DNA of 36,028 nt from a bacterium (GCA_021811585.1 JAJZOG010000015.1:1-36028); one strand, 5' to 3'; positions 9,647 through 19,214 are shown, counted from the stretch's first letter. Made by a program: numbers and translations. The notes: generated by a model from the sequence alone, not told the origin.

Positions 9647-9772
9647 ATGAGAGAAAATTTTGAAAAACCGGAAATTGAAAACCGGGAAATTAAAAAAAAC
9701 GATTTTGAAGCGCAATTGTTGATCTTAAAAACAAAGCTGTTCTTAAAAATAAATCTTCCAAATAAAAAATAA
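9647..9772 (+). CDS. Possible 41-aa ORF (MRENFEKPEIENREIKKNDFEAQLLILKTKLFLKINLPNKK)
   Basis: Clean ATG-stop ORF filling the gap between the methyltransferase and the kinase; charged, no recognizable family. Confidence 0.25.
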   Translation: MRENFEKPEIENREIKKNDFEAQLLILKTKLFLKINLPNKK

Positions 9773-9774
9773 AA

Positions 9775-11415
9775 ATGCATTTGTACGCGGTAATCTCATC
9801 CCTGGTTAATTTCGTAACGGCTATTATTTTGTGCCTGGCGATTTTATCCAAGGATAAAAGGACCAAGCTTGATTTGCTCTTTATTGTCTTGGGCCTAAGC
9901 TTGGCTGTCTGGAGCTTTGGGTATTTTTTTTGGCAGATCGCCGACAGCGCTTCCGAGGCCTTGTTTTGGTCGCGGTTTTTGATGGCCGGCGCCATTGGCA
10001 TCGGAATTTTTTACCTCAATTTTATTTTTGAGCTTTTGGGCGAAGCGCGCCCGCGCAGGGCTTTGCTTATTTTTTCAGACGTTCTTTTCGCCCTTTTTTT
10101 GTTTTTTGATTTTACAAAATATTTTATTTCCGGAATAAAGGCGGTGCCCGGCTTTGCTTTTTGGCCGGCACCGGGCCCGGTCTTCAATGTTTTCATTTTC
10201 GCCTGGGTTGTTTACATGTGTTACACCACCTGGATGCTCTATTTGGGGTATAAAAAATCAGACGGAGTTTTTAAGCTGCAAATCAAATACGTATTGGCGG
10301 GGTGCACTATCGGCGTAGCCGGCGGCCTCACAAATTATTTTCTCTGGTATGGAATCAATATCCCGCCGTGGGGAAACATTCTAGCCTCCGTGTTCATCGC
10401 TTCCATTTTTTATTCCATTATCAAATATAAATTTTTCAACGTCAAAGTTATCGGCACGGAAATTTTCGTTTTGGCTTTGATAGTCAACAGCGTTTGGCAG
10501 GCGTTTTCCGGCCCGGCATTGCAAAATATTTATGTTCCTTTTATTTCCATTTCACTGACAATGCTTGTCGGCGGCCTTTTAATCAAGAGCGTGCTTGGAG
10601 AAGTGCGCGCCCGCGAGCAGCTGCAGGTCCTTTCCGCGCGGCTTGAGGACGCAAATAAGCAGTTAAAACAGCTTGATAAGGCAAAAAGCGAATTCCTTTC
10701 CGTTGCCTCCCACCAGTTGCGCACTCCCATGACGGCAATCAAAGGATATGTTTCCATGCTTTTGGAAGGCGATTTTGGCGAGATTCCGGAAACGCAAAAA
10801 GCGCAGCTTCACATTGTTTATGAATCAGCGGAACGTCAATTGCAGCTTGTTGCCGACCTTTTGGATTTATCAAGGATTGAATCCGGAAGAATGGAATTTG
10901 CTTTCGGCCCCGTGAATTTATGCAAGCTGGTGGAAAACGTCCTGGGCGAATTAACTGCCAAAGCAAAATTAAAAGGGTTGTATTTGTATTTTGATAATGT
11001 CAACCGCTTTTGCCCGGATATCCGCGCGGACATGGAGAAACTCATGGAAGTTGTCACCAATTTGGTGGATAACGCCATTAAATATACCAAGCAGGGCGGC
11101 GTTACAGTGCGCCTGCTTCAAGATGGCCAGGAAATACAGCTTTCCGTGGAAGATACGGGCATCGGCATTGCCAAAGAAGACCAGCCGAAGATTTTTGAAA
11201 AGTTTTTCAGGACAGACGCTGCCAACGAAGTTACGCGCGAGGGCACTGGCCTGGGCGTTTATGTTGTTAAAAAAATCGTGGAAGCCCATGGCGGAAAAGT
11301 TTGGTTCACAAGCCAGGGCCTTGGCAAGGGCACAAAATTTGTTGTGAGTTTTCTCGTGCCAAAATTGCCCATAAAAGAAGAAAAAGTTAATATTGCTTCG
11401 CTGGAAGCGCTTTAA
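9775..11415 (+). CDS. Membrane sensor histidine kinase (multi-TM N-terminus, HisKA, HATPase)
   Basis: FLSVASHQLRTPMTAIKGYVSMLLEG H-box; NLVDNAIKYT N-box; VEDTGIGI G1; GTGLGVYVVKKIVEAHGG G2. Confidence 0.93.
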   Translation: MHLYAVISSLVNFVTAIILCLAILSKDKRTKLDLLFIVLGLSLAVWSFGYFFWQIADSASEALFWSRFLMAGAIGIGIFYLNFIFELLGEARPRRALLIFSDVLFALFLFFDFTKYFISGIKAVPGFAFWPAPGPVFNVFIFAWVVYMCYTTWMLYLGYKKSDGVFKLQIKYVLAGCTIGVAGGLTNYFLWYGINIPPWGNILASVFIASIFYSIIKYKFFNVKVIGTEIFVLALIVNSVWQAFSGPALQNIYVPFISISLTMLVGGLLIKSVLGEVRAREQLQVLSARLEDANKQLKQLDKAKSEFLSVASHQLRTPMTAIKGYVSMLLEGDFGEIPETQKAQLHIVYESAERQLQLVADLLDLSRIESGRMEFAFGPVNLCKLVENVLGELTAKAKLKGLYLYFDNVNRFCPDIRADMEKLMEVVTNLVDNAIKYTKQGGVTVRLLQDGQEIQLSVEDTGIGIAKEDQPKIFEKFFRTDAANEVTREGTGLGVYVVKKIVEAHGGKVWFTSQGLGKGTKFVVSFLVPKLPIKEEKVNIASLEAL

Positions 11416-11523
11416 AATGTTTTATTTGGAATTTTAAGCCGCTTCGCAGCGTTTTTAAAAAGCCGTTTTTCGGATAAGATTAATTTTAATTTGAATTTAA
11501 TTTATAAGTGTTAGGGTTTGCCC

Positions 11524-12927
11524 ATGGGCAAACCCGCTATTTTTATTTTGTGCCTCTTGGCATTTGTTTTTGGCGCTTTCTTCGGCGCGATTTTTCCGCT
11601 TGCCTTGCATTTTTCTTTTTTTGCGGCAAGCGCCTGCGCTTGCCCGTTGGCCTCAAGCATTTTATTTTTTTGGCTTACAAAACCCATTCAGCCAATGCCG
11701 GCTAAAATCGCCTTGCTTGCAGTTTGTTTTGCGATCACTGGCCTTGTGCGCGCGGAGTTTGCCCACAAAACAAGCGCCTATATTTCTCTTTACAAGCAAA
11801 AAACTCTTTTTTATGCCCGAGTTGTTTCAGACCCGAAACTTTCCGCGCCGCAATCAAGCAGTAAAAGCCCGAATAAAAAGCCGCGGCTTTCCTTCCAAAC
11901 CCTGCCGCAAGGTTACAAGCAAAAAATATTGGTCTACACTTCCGGCTCTAAAAAAATCTCTTACGGCGATTTTATCTTTTTGCGCGGCAAACCTTCTGCA
12001 GCCAAAAATTTTGCTGGTTTTAATTATATCCAATATCTGGCAGCTAAAAATATTTACGCGCAGATGTATTTCCCAGAAATTTTTTCCTTGCGCCCCGGCG
12101 GCAATTTCGCGATTTCCAAGGCTTTGGCTTTCAAGCACCTTGTTGTTTTCGATCTGCGTAAGAATTTAAGTCCAGCCCAGTCAGGCTTGGAAATCGCAAT
12201 TTTAACAGGCGATAAATCCTTTATGGAGCAATCGGATACAAACGCTTTCAATGGCACGGGCCTTGCGCACATGATTGCCGTTTCCGGCTACAAGCTAACC
12301 ATAGTTTTAATTTGGCTTGAAATAGTGATCCTTCCTTTCGGGAGGCGCAAGGCGGCGTTTGCGAGCGCGGTTTTTTCTTTTCTCTATTTAGCTATTTCGG
12401 GTTTTGCGCCCGCGGTTTTAAGGGCCGCGATAATGTCGCTCGTGTTCGTTTATTCGAGGTTTGCGGGAAAAAAATTTAATCTTTTAACTGCACTGGCGCT
12501 TGCCGCAGCAATTTTGGTTGCAGTGAACCCGCTTATAACAGCTTATGATATCGGTTTTCAGCTCTCGTTCCTGGGTATCGCAGGCATTATTGTTTTCGGC
12601 CCATGGGTGCGCAAAGCGCTTGCCGCAGCCGCGTCTAAGATTAATTTTTTGCGCGCTGCCTTTTCTGCCGATGCGCTCGGAATTAAGGAAATCTTTATCA
12701 CCGGAATATCGGCGCAGGCCGCAACTTTTCCGCTTATTATTTATTATTTCCACCAATTTTCCCCGTTTGCTCCTTTGTTGAACGTTTTGGCAGTGCCATT
12801 GCTTCCTTTTGCGATAATGGGCGGATATTTGTCAGCGGTTCCGGCAGCCGGCAAAATTTTTTCCTGGGCTCTTGCCCCTCTTTTGCAGTATTTGCTTTTG
12901 CTTGCCAGGGCTTTTTATTTTTATTGA
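11524..12927 (+). CDS. comEC: ComEC/Rec2-type DNA-uptake channel protein, without a recognizable C-terminal metallo-beta-lactamase domain
   Basis: GTGLAHMIAVSGYKLTIVLIWLE; AFASAVFSFLYLAISGFAPAVLRAAIMSLVF; ends at Leu/Ala-rich TM region. Confidence 0.88.
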   Translation: MGKPAIFILCLLAFVFGAFFGAIFPLALHFSFFAASACACPLASSILFFWLTKPIQPMPAKIALLAVCFAITGLVRAEFAHKTSAYISLYKQKTLFYARVVSDPKLSAPQSSSKSPNKKPRLSFQTLPQGYKQKILVYTSGSKKISYGDFIFLRGKPSAAKNFAGFNYIQYLAAKNIYAQMYFPEIFSLRPGGNFAISKALAFKHLVVFDLRKNLSPAQSGLEIAILTGDKSFMEQSDTNAFNGTGLAHMIAVSGYKLTIVLIWLEIVILPFGRRKAAFASAVFSFLYLAISGFAPAVLRAAIMSLVFVYSRFAGKKFNLLTALALAAAILVAVNPLITAYDIGFQLSFLGIAGIIVFGPWVRKALAAAASKINFLRAAFSADALGIKEIFITGISAQAATFPLIIYYFHQFSPFAPLLNVLAVPLLPFAIMGGYLSAVPAAGKIFSWALAPLLQYLLLLARAFYFY

Positions 12928-12990
12928 AACAAATCCGGCAATCTGGTAAAATAAAAAGGAATTTATTTTACAATCATTAAAATAGACCAA

Positions 12991-13773
12991 ATGTCAACGA
13001 CCACAAAAATTGTTTATACCGTGGTTGCGCTAATCATAGTTGCTTTTGTCGGCGGTTTGATAGTGCATTACCACAACGCGCGCAACGAAAGCGCGCAATC
13101 AAATTCCCGGTCCTCCGGGCAGCAGCCGCAACCGTCGCAGCAGCCGCAGCAAACGAGTTCCGAAAATTCCGCGGCCACTGCTTATTCCGGGTGTCCCAAC
13201 GGCCAGGACGTCAACAGCATCGATCCCGCAACAGGCAGGTTCAAGCCCACCATAGACGTCAATAATAAAGTTGTTACTTTGCAGACCACTTTCGGGAACA
13301 TAGGAATTCAGCTTTACGGCAACGATGCCCCAAAGACAGTGGAAAATTTTATTTGTTTGGCGCAAAAGGGATATTATAACAACACTTTTTTCCATCGCGT
13401 GGCGCACGGGTTTGTAATTCAGGGCGGCGACCCTACCGGCACGGGCAGCGGAGGGCAAAGCATTTACGGCAAGCCGTTTGCAGACGAGCTTTATCCCGAT
13501 ACTCCTTCATACAAAGCCGGTTATTTGAAAGGCGTTGTTGCCATGGCAAATTCCGGGCCAAATACCAATGGTTCGCAATTCTTTATTCTGCTCGCAGATC
13601 AATCCGGCCTCCCGCATAATTACACCATTTTCGGGAAAGTGATTGCCGGCCAAGATGTTGTCGATAAAATCGGCGCCTTGCCGATAGCTGTGCCTGTGTT
13701 CGGGCCTGATGACGGCACTCCGGCAACCAAGGTCTACATTCGGAATGCGGTGGTCAGCGATTTGAAAAATTAA
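12991..13773 (+). CDS. Cyclophilin-type peptidyl-prolyl cis-trans isomerase with N-terminal TM anchor
   Basis: FFHRVAHGFVIQGGDPTGTGSGG...GVVAMANSGPNTNGSQFFI; N-terminal TM and Gln/Ser-rich linker. Confidence 0.95.
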   Translation: MSTTTKIVYTVVALIIVAFVGGLIVHYHNARNESAQSNSRSSGQQPQPSQQPQQTSSENSAATAYSGCPNGQDVNSIDPATGRFKPTIDVNNKVVTLQTTFGNIGIQLYGNDAPKTVENFICLAQKGYYNNTFFHRVAHGFVIQGGDPTGTGSGGQSIYGKPFADELYPDTPSYKAGYLKGVVAMANSGPNTNGSQFFILLADQSGLPHNYTIFGKVIAGQDVVDKIGALPIAVPVFGPDDGTPATKVYIRNAVVSDLKN

Positions 13774-13802
13774 ATTATATAAGCCAATAGAAGGAGCAAA
13801 GA

Positions 13803-14870
13803 ATGGATTTCCCGATAACCAATACCAAAGTGCCTAATTTGGAAAGAGTTTTCGACCTTGAAGACCCTGCCCAAAGAAAAGAATATTTCCAGGCAAAAGC
13901 CGGCGATGAAATAAAAAAACTTCAAGAATATTTGAAACAGGGCAAGGCCTTCATAGCTTTTTTGATAGGCAAAAAAAATTCCGGCAAAGGCACTTATTCG
14001 AAAATGTTTATGGAATTGATGGGCCCGCAAGCCGCTGTGGGCCACCTTTCGGTGGGCGATATTGTCCGCGACCTGCATGCGAAAATAGACAAAGGCGAAG
14101 ACAAGTCCGACCTCATGGATTTTTTGCAAAAAAATTATCGCGGGTTCAACGGCATTGAAGAAATAGAAAATTTGATCACAGGCAGGAGCCAGGCAAATTT
14201 GATTTCATCAGAGCTTATTGTCGCATTGGTCCGCTATGAAATTAGCAAGCGCCCGCGCCAAGCTCTTTTCATTGACGGTTTTCCGCGCGCGCACGACCAA
14301 ATCAGCTACGCCATGTTTTTAAAAGACCTGGTTGGTTATGAGGGCGAACCTGATTTTTTCGTTTTCATTGATTTGCCCAATACCGTCATCGACGAGCGCA
14401 TTAAATACCGCGTGGTCTGCCCCGTTTGCAAAACGCCGCGCAATTTAAAGCTTTTGGCAACCAAAGACGTCGGTTATGACAAGGCCTCGGGAAAGTTTTA
14501 TTTGAAGTGCGACAACCAGGCGTGCAAAGGCGCGCGCATGGAAGGCAAGCAAGGGGACGAGCTTGGCATTGAGCCGATCCGGGCGCGGCTTGAAGTTGAC
14601 GACCAGATTTTTAAGCGCCTGCTGGAAGTTTCCGGCGTGCAAAAAATTTACCTGCGCAACGCCATACCTGTTTCGGAAAAAGACAAGCTTGACGAATACG
14701 AGCTGACGCCGGAATACGAATACGAATATGATCCCGAAAGCGGCTCCGTGGAAACGAAAAAAAAGTTATGGCTTGTGAACGACGACAACGGCATCCCTTC
14801 GTTCAGTTTGCTCCCGCCTGCTGTCGTGATTTCGCTGATAAGGCAAGTGACAAAGGCCCTGGGCCTTTAA
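13803..14870 (+). CDS. Adenylate-kinase-like nucleoside monophosphate kinase with N- and C-terminal extensions and zinc-type LID
   Basis: FLIGKKNSGKGTYSKMF P-loop; LFIDGFPRAHDQ; CPVCKTPRN...CDNQAC LID cysteines; 355 aa versus ~215 for ordinary Adk. Confidence 0.82.
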   Translation: MDFPITNTKVPNLERVFDLEDPAQRKEYFQAKAGDEIKKLQEYLKQGKAFIAFLIGKKNSGKGTYSKMFMELMGPQAAVGHLSVGDIVRDLHAKIDKGEDKSDLMDFLQKNYRGFNGIEEIENLITGRSQANLISSELIVALVRYEISKRPRQALFIDGFPRAHDQISYAMFLKDLVGYEGEPDFFVFIDLPNTVIDERIKYRVVCPVCKTPRNLKLLATKDVGYDKASGKFYLKCDNQACKGARMEGKQGDELGIEPIRARLEVDDQIFKRLLEVSGVQKIYLRNAIPVSEKDKLDEYELTPEYEYEYDPESGSVETKKKLWLVNDDNGIPSFSLLPPAVVISLIRQVTKALGL

Positions 14871-14875
14871 CCCGC

Positions 14876-16345
14876 TTATTTTTTATTCGCGAGTTTCTTC
14901 AGTAAATTGAAAATTCCGCCTTGCCGTTCCGCGAGGCGGCGTTTTATTCTTGATCGCGCCCCCGAGGTTTTCGCGTAATTCAGCCAGTCCTGCGAAACGG
15001 CAACCGGTTTTTTTGATTTGATGATTTCCACCATGTCGCCGCTTTTCAGCTCATAATCTATTTTCACCATTTTGCCGTTGACTTTTGCGCCCAGCATGTA
15101 AAAGCCCAAGTCAGTATGCACGTCAAAGGCAAAATCCACGGGCGTCGCGCCTTCGGGCAGGTCTTTAACATCGCCTTTGGGCGTGAATACGAAAATTCTG
15201 TCCTTGAAAAAATCTATTTTAAGCGCGCGCAAAAATTCTTCCGGATTTTTTAACTGTTCGTGCGCGTTTTGCAGATCTTTTACCCATTGCAGGTTCATTG
15301 CCGCGCCGCTGGTTTTGCCGCTTTCGTCGTAAAGCCAGTGCGAGGCAATGCCTTTTTCCGCCTGGTCGTGCATCTGTTCCGTGCGGATTTGTATTTCAAA
15401 AACATTTTTATCCGCGTCAAAAACAGTGGTGTGGATCGATCTGTATCCGTTGGGCTTGGGCAGGGCTATAAAATCTTTGACGCGCCCGGGCAAGGGCTGA
15501 AGATGTTTGTGGATGGCGCCCAAGGCAGCGTAGCATTCTGCGGTTGATTTCGTAATCACGCGCAAAGCCACCAAATCGTAAATCCTTTCCATGTCGCCGT
15601 CGTATTTTTTTAATTTTTTAAAAAGCGAATAAACGCGCTTGACCCGCCCGCTTATGTTTTCATATTTGACGCCTTCGGTGTGCAGGATCGCCGCCAGGTC
15701 TTTCTGCAATTTCTTGACGGCGATTTGCTTGCCCTCAAGCGCGCTCTCGAGCATTTTTTTCGTCTCCTCGTATTCTTTCGGATAGGCGATTTTAAAAGCG
15801 CTGTCTTCAAGCTCGTCTTTCCATTCCCCGATGCCCAGGCGGCTGGCAATGGGCGCGTAAATTTCAAGGGTTTCCTCGGCAATGCGCTTTTGTTTTTCTT
15901 TTTTCACGAATTCAATGGTGCGCATGTTGTCGATGCGGTCCGCAAGCTTAATTAAGATAATGCGGATGTCTTTGGATGTTGCCACAAACATTTTGCGCAA
16001 ATTTTCAACATAGTATTCGTCCTTGCTGTTGCGCAGGCGCACTTTGCCGAGCTTGGTTACGCCGTCAACCAGCCGGGAGATTTCTTCGCCGAAAAGCTTT
16101 TTTATGTCCGCGAGCGTTGTTTTGGTATCTTCCGGCACGTCGTGCAAGAGGGTTGCGGCAATGCAGGTGGCCTCCGGCAAGATCTCCGCAAGTATCAGGG
16201 CCGCGCCGATTGGATGCACAATGTAGTCGGCGCCCGAAAAGCGCTTTTGCCCGGCATGGGCCCTTTGCGCCGAACCCAAAGCCCTAAGAATAAGATCCTC
16301 TTCTTTTGCGGTGAATTTATGTTGTATTTTGTCCAGGAAATCCAT
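14876..16345 (-). CDS. RelA/SpoT-family (p)ppGpp synthetase/hydrolase with TGS domain
   Basis: HDVPEDT HD motif, RVKRVYSLFKKLKKYDGDMERIYDLVALRVI, GYRSIHTTVF, TGS VFTPKGDVKDLPEGATPVDFAFDVHTDLG. Start set at MDFLDKIQHKF (16345); the longer ORF to 16756 overlaps mutM. Confidence 0.93.
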   Translation of the reverse strand: MDFLDKIQHKFTAKEEDLILRALGSAQRAHAGQKRFSGADYIVHPIGAALILAEILPEATCIAATLLHDVPEDTKTTLADIKKLFGEEISRLVDGVTKLGKVRLRNSKDEYYVENLRKMFVATSKDIRIILIKLADRIDNMRTIEFVKKEKQKRIAEETLEIYAPIASRLGIGEWKDELEDSAFKIAYPKEYEETKKMLESALEGKQIAVKKLQKDLAAILHTEGVKYENISGRVKRVYSLFKKLKKYDGDMERIYDLVALRVITKSTAECYAALGAIHKHLQPLPGRVKDFIALPKPNGYRSIHTTVFDADKNVFEIQIRTEQMHDQAEKGIASHWLYDESGKTSGAAMNLQWVKDLQNAHEQLKNPEEFLRALKIDFFKDRIFVFTPKGDVKDLPEGATPVDFAFDVHTDLGFYMLGAKVNGKMVKIDYELKSGDMVEIIKSKKPVAVSQDWLNYAKTSGARSRIKRRLAERQGGIFNLLKKLANKK

Positions 16346-16385
16346 ATAATTCAATTTATCAATAAAACGCTTAAAGATAAAGCGC

Positions 16386-17297
16386 ATGCCCGAACTCCCC
16401 GAAGTTGAAACCATAAAGCGGCAGCTTGAGAAAAAACTGAGAGGCAGGACAATCAGGAATGTTTTGGTGCGCTCCCGTGCAATGGTTAAATTCGGCGCAG
16501 GCAAAATCCCGAATGCGAAAAGGGGATCAGCGGCGCAGGCAAAAAAATTTGCGCAAACATTGAGAGGCAAAAAAATAACGGGCTTTGGCCGCAGCGGGAA
16601 ATTTTTAATCATTGAAATCTCCGGCGGCTGGCGGCTGGTTATCCATTTGCGCATGACCGGCCAGCTGATATTTATTGCCGGCGGAAATTTAAAGCGCCCG
16701 CTTTTGCTTTCGCGCGCAAAGCGCGCCCAAAAAGAGCTTTTGCCTTCGAAACACACGCACGTTGAAATCGAATTTTCGGGTGGAGGGAAACTTTTCTATA
16801 ACGACGTCCGCAAATTCGGGCACATGCGCCTGGCAAATAATCGGGACTTTGAAAAAATTATGGCTCGGGCGGGGCACGGCATGGACGCGCTCGAGATAAA
16901 TGCCGCGCACTTTTCGAATTTGCTGAATTTGCGCCCGCAAAAGCGCATCAAGGATTTTTTATTGGACCAAACAGCAATTGCAGGCATCGGAAATATTTAC
17001 GCGGATGAGGCGCTTTTTGCCGCGCGCATTTCCCCGTTGCGCAAAACCGGATCCCTTGCACCTGCCGAATCCCTTATCCTGGCGTCGGCAATCAAGAAAA
17101 TTTTGCGGACAGCAATTAACCACGGCGGATCGTCGCTGAAAAATTACGTAAATGCAAGGGGCGCTGCCGGGAAATTTTCCGCACGCCACAAGGTCTACGG
17201 CAAATCCGGCAAGCCGTGCCGTAATTGCGGCAAGCCCTTGCGCGCGCACAGGATTGGTTCGCGCACGGCAACTTTTTGTCCCAATTGCCAAAGATAA
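16386..17297 (+). CDS. mutM: Formamidopyrimidine-DNA glycosylase
   Basis: MPELPEVETIKRQLEK N-terminus; IAGIGNIYADEALF; C-terminal zinc finger CRNCGKPLRAHRIGSRTATFCPNCQR. Confidence 0.96.
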   Translation: MPELPEVETIKRQLEKKLRGRTIRNVLVRSRAMVKFGAGKIPNAKRGSAAQAKKFAQTLRGKKITGFGRSGKFLIIEISGGWRLVIHLRMTGQLIFIAGGNLKRPLLLSRAKRAQKELLPSKHTHVEIEFSGGGKLFYNDVRKFGHMRLANNRDFEKIMARAGHGMDALEINAAHFSNLLNLRPQKRIKDFLLDQTAIAGIGNIYADEALFAARISPLRKTGSLAPAESLILASAIKKILRTAINHGGSSLKNYVNARGAAGKFSARHKVYGKSGKPCRNCGKPLRAHRIGSRTATFCPNCQR

Positions 17298-17310
17298 AAA
17301 GTTAAGGGAT

Positions 17311-17384
17311 AATAGTTAGTAGTTGGTAGGTGGTAGTTAATAGTTGGTAGTTGGTAGTTGGGAGGGGAGGTGGTAGTTGGTAGT
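17311..17384. repeat. Degenerate TAGTTGG/GTAGTTG heptamer-type array (reverse complement of the 2801-2903 type)
   Basis: ataatagttagtagttggtaggtggtagttaatagttggtagttggtagttgggaggggaggtggtagttggtag. Confidence 0.8.
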
Positions 17385-17411
17385 TTACATTTATAGATTA
17401 TAGATTCTGCT

Positions 17412-17765
17412 ATGACTGATGAAAAATGGAATGAATTAATAGAGCGCGCCAAGCAAAAATTTGCCGATGTTTCCGCATACACCGAAGATCTCCTCGTGGC
17501 AACCGGAGAAGGCGAACAAAAGCAGGGCACCAGGGATGTTTTGGAATTTTCCACGCCCTTGGGGAATTTCCGCATTGTCCGCGAGAATAAGCCCGTGCTT
17601 TTGGAAAAGAAGATGCATTTTTCGCATCGCCAGGGCCAGGCAGCGCACAGCGAATATCTTTTTTCGGACACGGAATTCACGCATAAGGTCTTTATCTACA
17701 AGGAAGATCCTCGTTCGGGAGAATTCGACAAGGTTGATCCGGAAAATATCGGTTTTTTGTTTTAA
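17412..17765 (+). CDS. Hypothetical protein, 117 aa
   Basis: Soluble-looking ORF, co-directional with next gene. Confidence 0.6.
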   Translation: MTDEKWNELIERAKQKFADVSAYTEDLLVATGEGEQKQGTRDVLEFSTPLGNFRIVRENKPVLLEKKMHFSHRQGQAAHSEYLFSDTEFTHKVFIYKEDPRSGEFDKVDPENIGFLF

Positions 17766-17776
17766 AGGGGCATATT

Positions 17777-18754
17777 TTGCGCGAGATTATAAAAACAATA
17801 AAATATTTTGATTTGCAGGACCATTGCCTTACGCTAGTGGAGATTTCAAAGTATTTTTTGCGCGATAATGATTGCGGCGCATCCGCGGGAGCGCCTGCCG
17901 GTTCCGCAGCACATGCCGATTCCGCAGCGGTTGCCGGTTCCGCAGCACATGTTAGTTCCGCAGCACATGCGGACTCCACAGCGCCTGCCGGCCCAGCTGC
18001 CGGCGCGGAAATTCCGTTAAGCGAAATTTTGAATTTTTTGGAAACCAGCCCGGAAATTTCAACCGAATACGGATTTTATTTTTTGAAAGGCAGGGAAGAT
18101 CTCGCGCGCCAGCGCCTGGAAAACAATTTTTTTGCCGCCAAGCGTTTTAAGCGCGCAAAAAAATACCTGCCTTTTCTCCGCCACATGCCTTTTATTCGCG
18201 GCGCTGCGTTAAGCGGATCCGAAGCCATGGGCAATTCGCGCCCTGACAGTGACATAGACCTTTTTATCCTCGCCAAAAAAAATCGCGTTTGGCTGGCGCG
18301 CCTGTTTGCCACCGCATATTTTCAAATTTTGGGCATGCGCAGGCACGGCAAAAAAATCAGCGATAGGTTTTGCCTTAACCATTATGTCGGCGAAGGCAAA
18401 TATTTGGACAAGGATCAAAATCTTTACACAGCGGTTGAATATGTTTCATTGATTCCGTATTTCGGCGGCCGGGCGATTTTCGAGTTTCAAAAGCGGAATA
18501 TCGGCTGGATCCGAAATTATTTGCGCCAGCCGCATATATGCTATTGCGAAACAGCCGAACATTCTATTTTCCAGAAAATTTTTGAATTTTTGCTCGGGGG
18601 CTTTATCGGGAGCGCCCTGGAGCGCTTGGCGCGTTTCTTTGAAAAGGCCCGAATCCGTTCGTTGCCGGGCATTATAATAGAGGAGGATGAGCTCTCTTTT
18701 CATCCTCAAAGCAAAGGGCAGCAGGTTTTAAGGCGTTTTGCCGGCGAATCCTAA
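17777..18754 (+). CDS. Nucleotidyltransferase-domain protein with in-frame Ala-rich hexapeptide repeat insert
   Basis: ALSGSEAMGNSRPDSDIDLFILAKK (GSx..SDxD motif); SAAHAD/SAAVAG/SAAHVS/SAAHAD/STAPAG insert. Start could be a non-ATG codon at 17777. Confidence 0.72.
   Translation: MREIIKTIKYFDLQDHCLTLVEISKYFLRDNDCGASAGAPAGSAAHADSAAVAGSAAHVSSAAHADSTAPAGPAAGAEIPLSEILNFLETSPEISTEYGFYFLKGREDLARQRLENNFFAAKRFKRAKKYLPFLRHMPFIRGAALSGSEAMGNSRPDSDIDLFILAKKNRVWLARLFATAYFQILGMRRHGKKISDRFCLNHYVGEGKYLDKDQNLYTAVEYVSLIPYFGGRAIFEFQKRNIGWIRNYLRQPHICYCETAEHSIFQKIFEFLLGGFIGSALERLARFFEKARIRSLPGIIIEEDELSFHPQSKGQQVLRRFAGES
17908..18003 (+). repeat. In-frame 18-bp minisatellite
   Basis: tccgcagcacatgccgat / tccgcagcggttgccggt / tccgcagcacatgttagt / tccgcagcacatgcggac / tccacagcgcctgccggc. 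Confidence 0.8.
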
Positions 18755-18793
18755 AAAAAAATGCCCGCGGAAAAGAGCCGCCGGCCCGGCTGT

Positions 18794-18821
18794 TTGACAA
18801 ACGGCGTTTTTCGGATAAAAT
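18794..18821 (+). promoter_or_regulatory. Candidate groESL promoter TTGACA-16-TAAAAT
   Basis: TTGACA 18794-18799, TAAAAT 18816-18821. Confidence 0.55.
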
Positions 18822-18832
18822 ATATAATGCAC

Positions 18833-18859
18833 TTAGCAGTCAACCATAAAGAGTGCTAA
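18833..18859 (+). promoter_or_regulatory. CIRCE element (HrcA operator) upstream of groESL
   Basis: TTAGCAGTC-N9-GAGTGCTAA; one mismatch in left arm to the CIRCE consensus TTAGCACTC-N9-GAGTGCTAA. Confidence 0.9.
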
Positions 18860-18871
18860 AGGAGAAAAAAT

Positions 18872-19165
18872 ATGAAAATCAAGCCAATTGGCGATCGCAT
18901 CCTGGTGAAGCAATTCACGGAAGAGGAAGTTACGAAATCCGGAATCGTGCTTCCGGCAACCGCGGAAAAAGAAAAAAAAGCCCAGGGGAAAATAGTGGCC
19001 TTGGGCAATGGCGGAGAAATAAGCCGCCTCGGCCTTAAAGAGGGCGATACGGTTGTTTTCGGCAAATATTCAGGCGAAGAAATAGAAATTGAAAATGAAG
19101 AATACCGGATTTTAAGCGTCAGCAAGGAAAAAGACGACAGCGACGTTCTGGCGCTTGTCGAATAG
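18872..19165 (+). CDS. groS: Co-chaperonin GroES
   Basis: MKIKPIGDRILVKQFTEEEVTKSGIVLPATAEKEKKAQGKIVALG. Confidence 0.96.
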   Translation: MKIKPIGDRILVKQFTEEEVTKSGIVLPATAEKEKKAQGKIVALGNGGEISRLGLKEGDTVVFGKYSGEEIEIENEEYRILSVSKEKDDSDVLALVE

Positions 19166-19214
19166 CGCCCGCTGCGATTTAAACTTATAGTTTATAGAAA
19201 GGAATTTAAATACT

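Noticed and set aside
9775-11415. Histidine kinase as part of a new two-gene signalling system
   Set aside because: No response regulator or other partner adjacent; an ordinary orphan kinase from this view.
11518-12927. ComEC truncation as a pseudogene
   Set aside because: The ORF is clean and ends after the competence TM domain; lack of the metallo-beta-lactamase domain is plausible for a reduced genome rather than decay, though not proven.
16346-16756. N-terminal 137-codon extension of the RelA/SpoT ORF
   Set aside because: Overlaps mutM antisense; family N-terminus starts at MDFLDKIQHKF.
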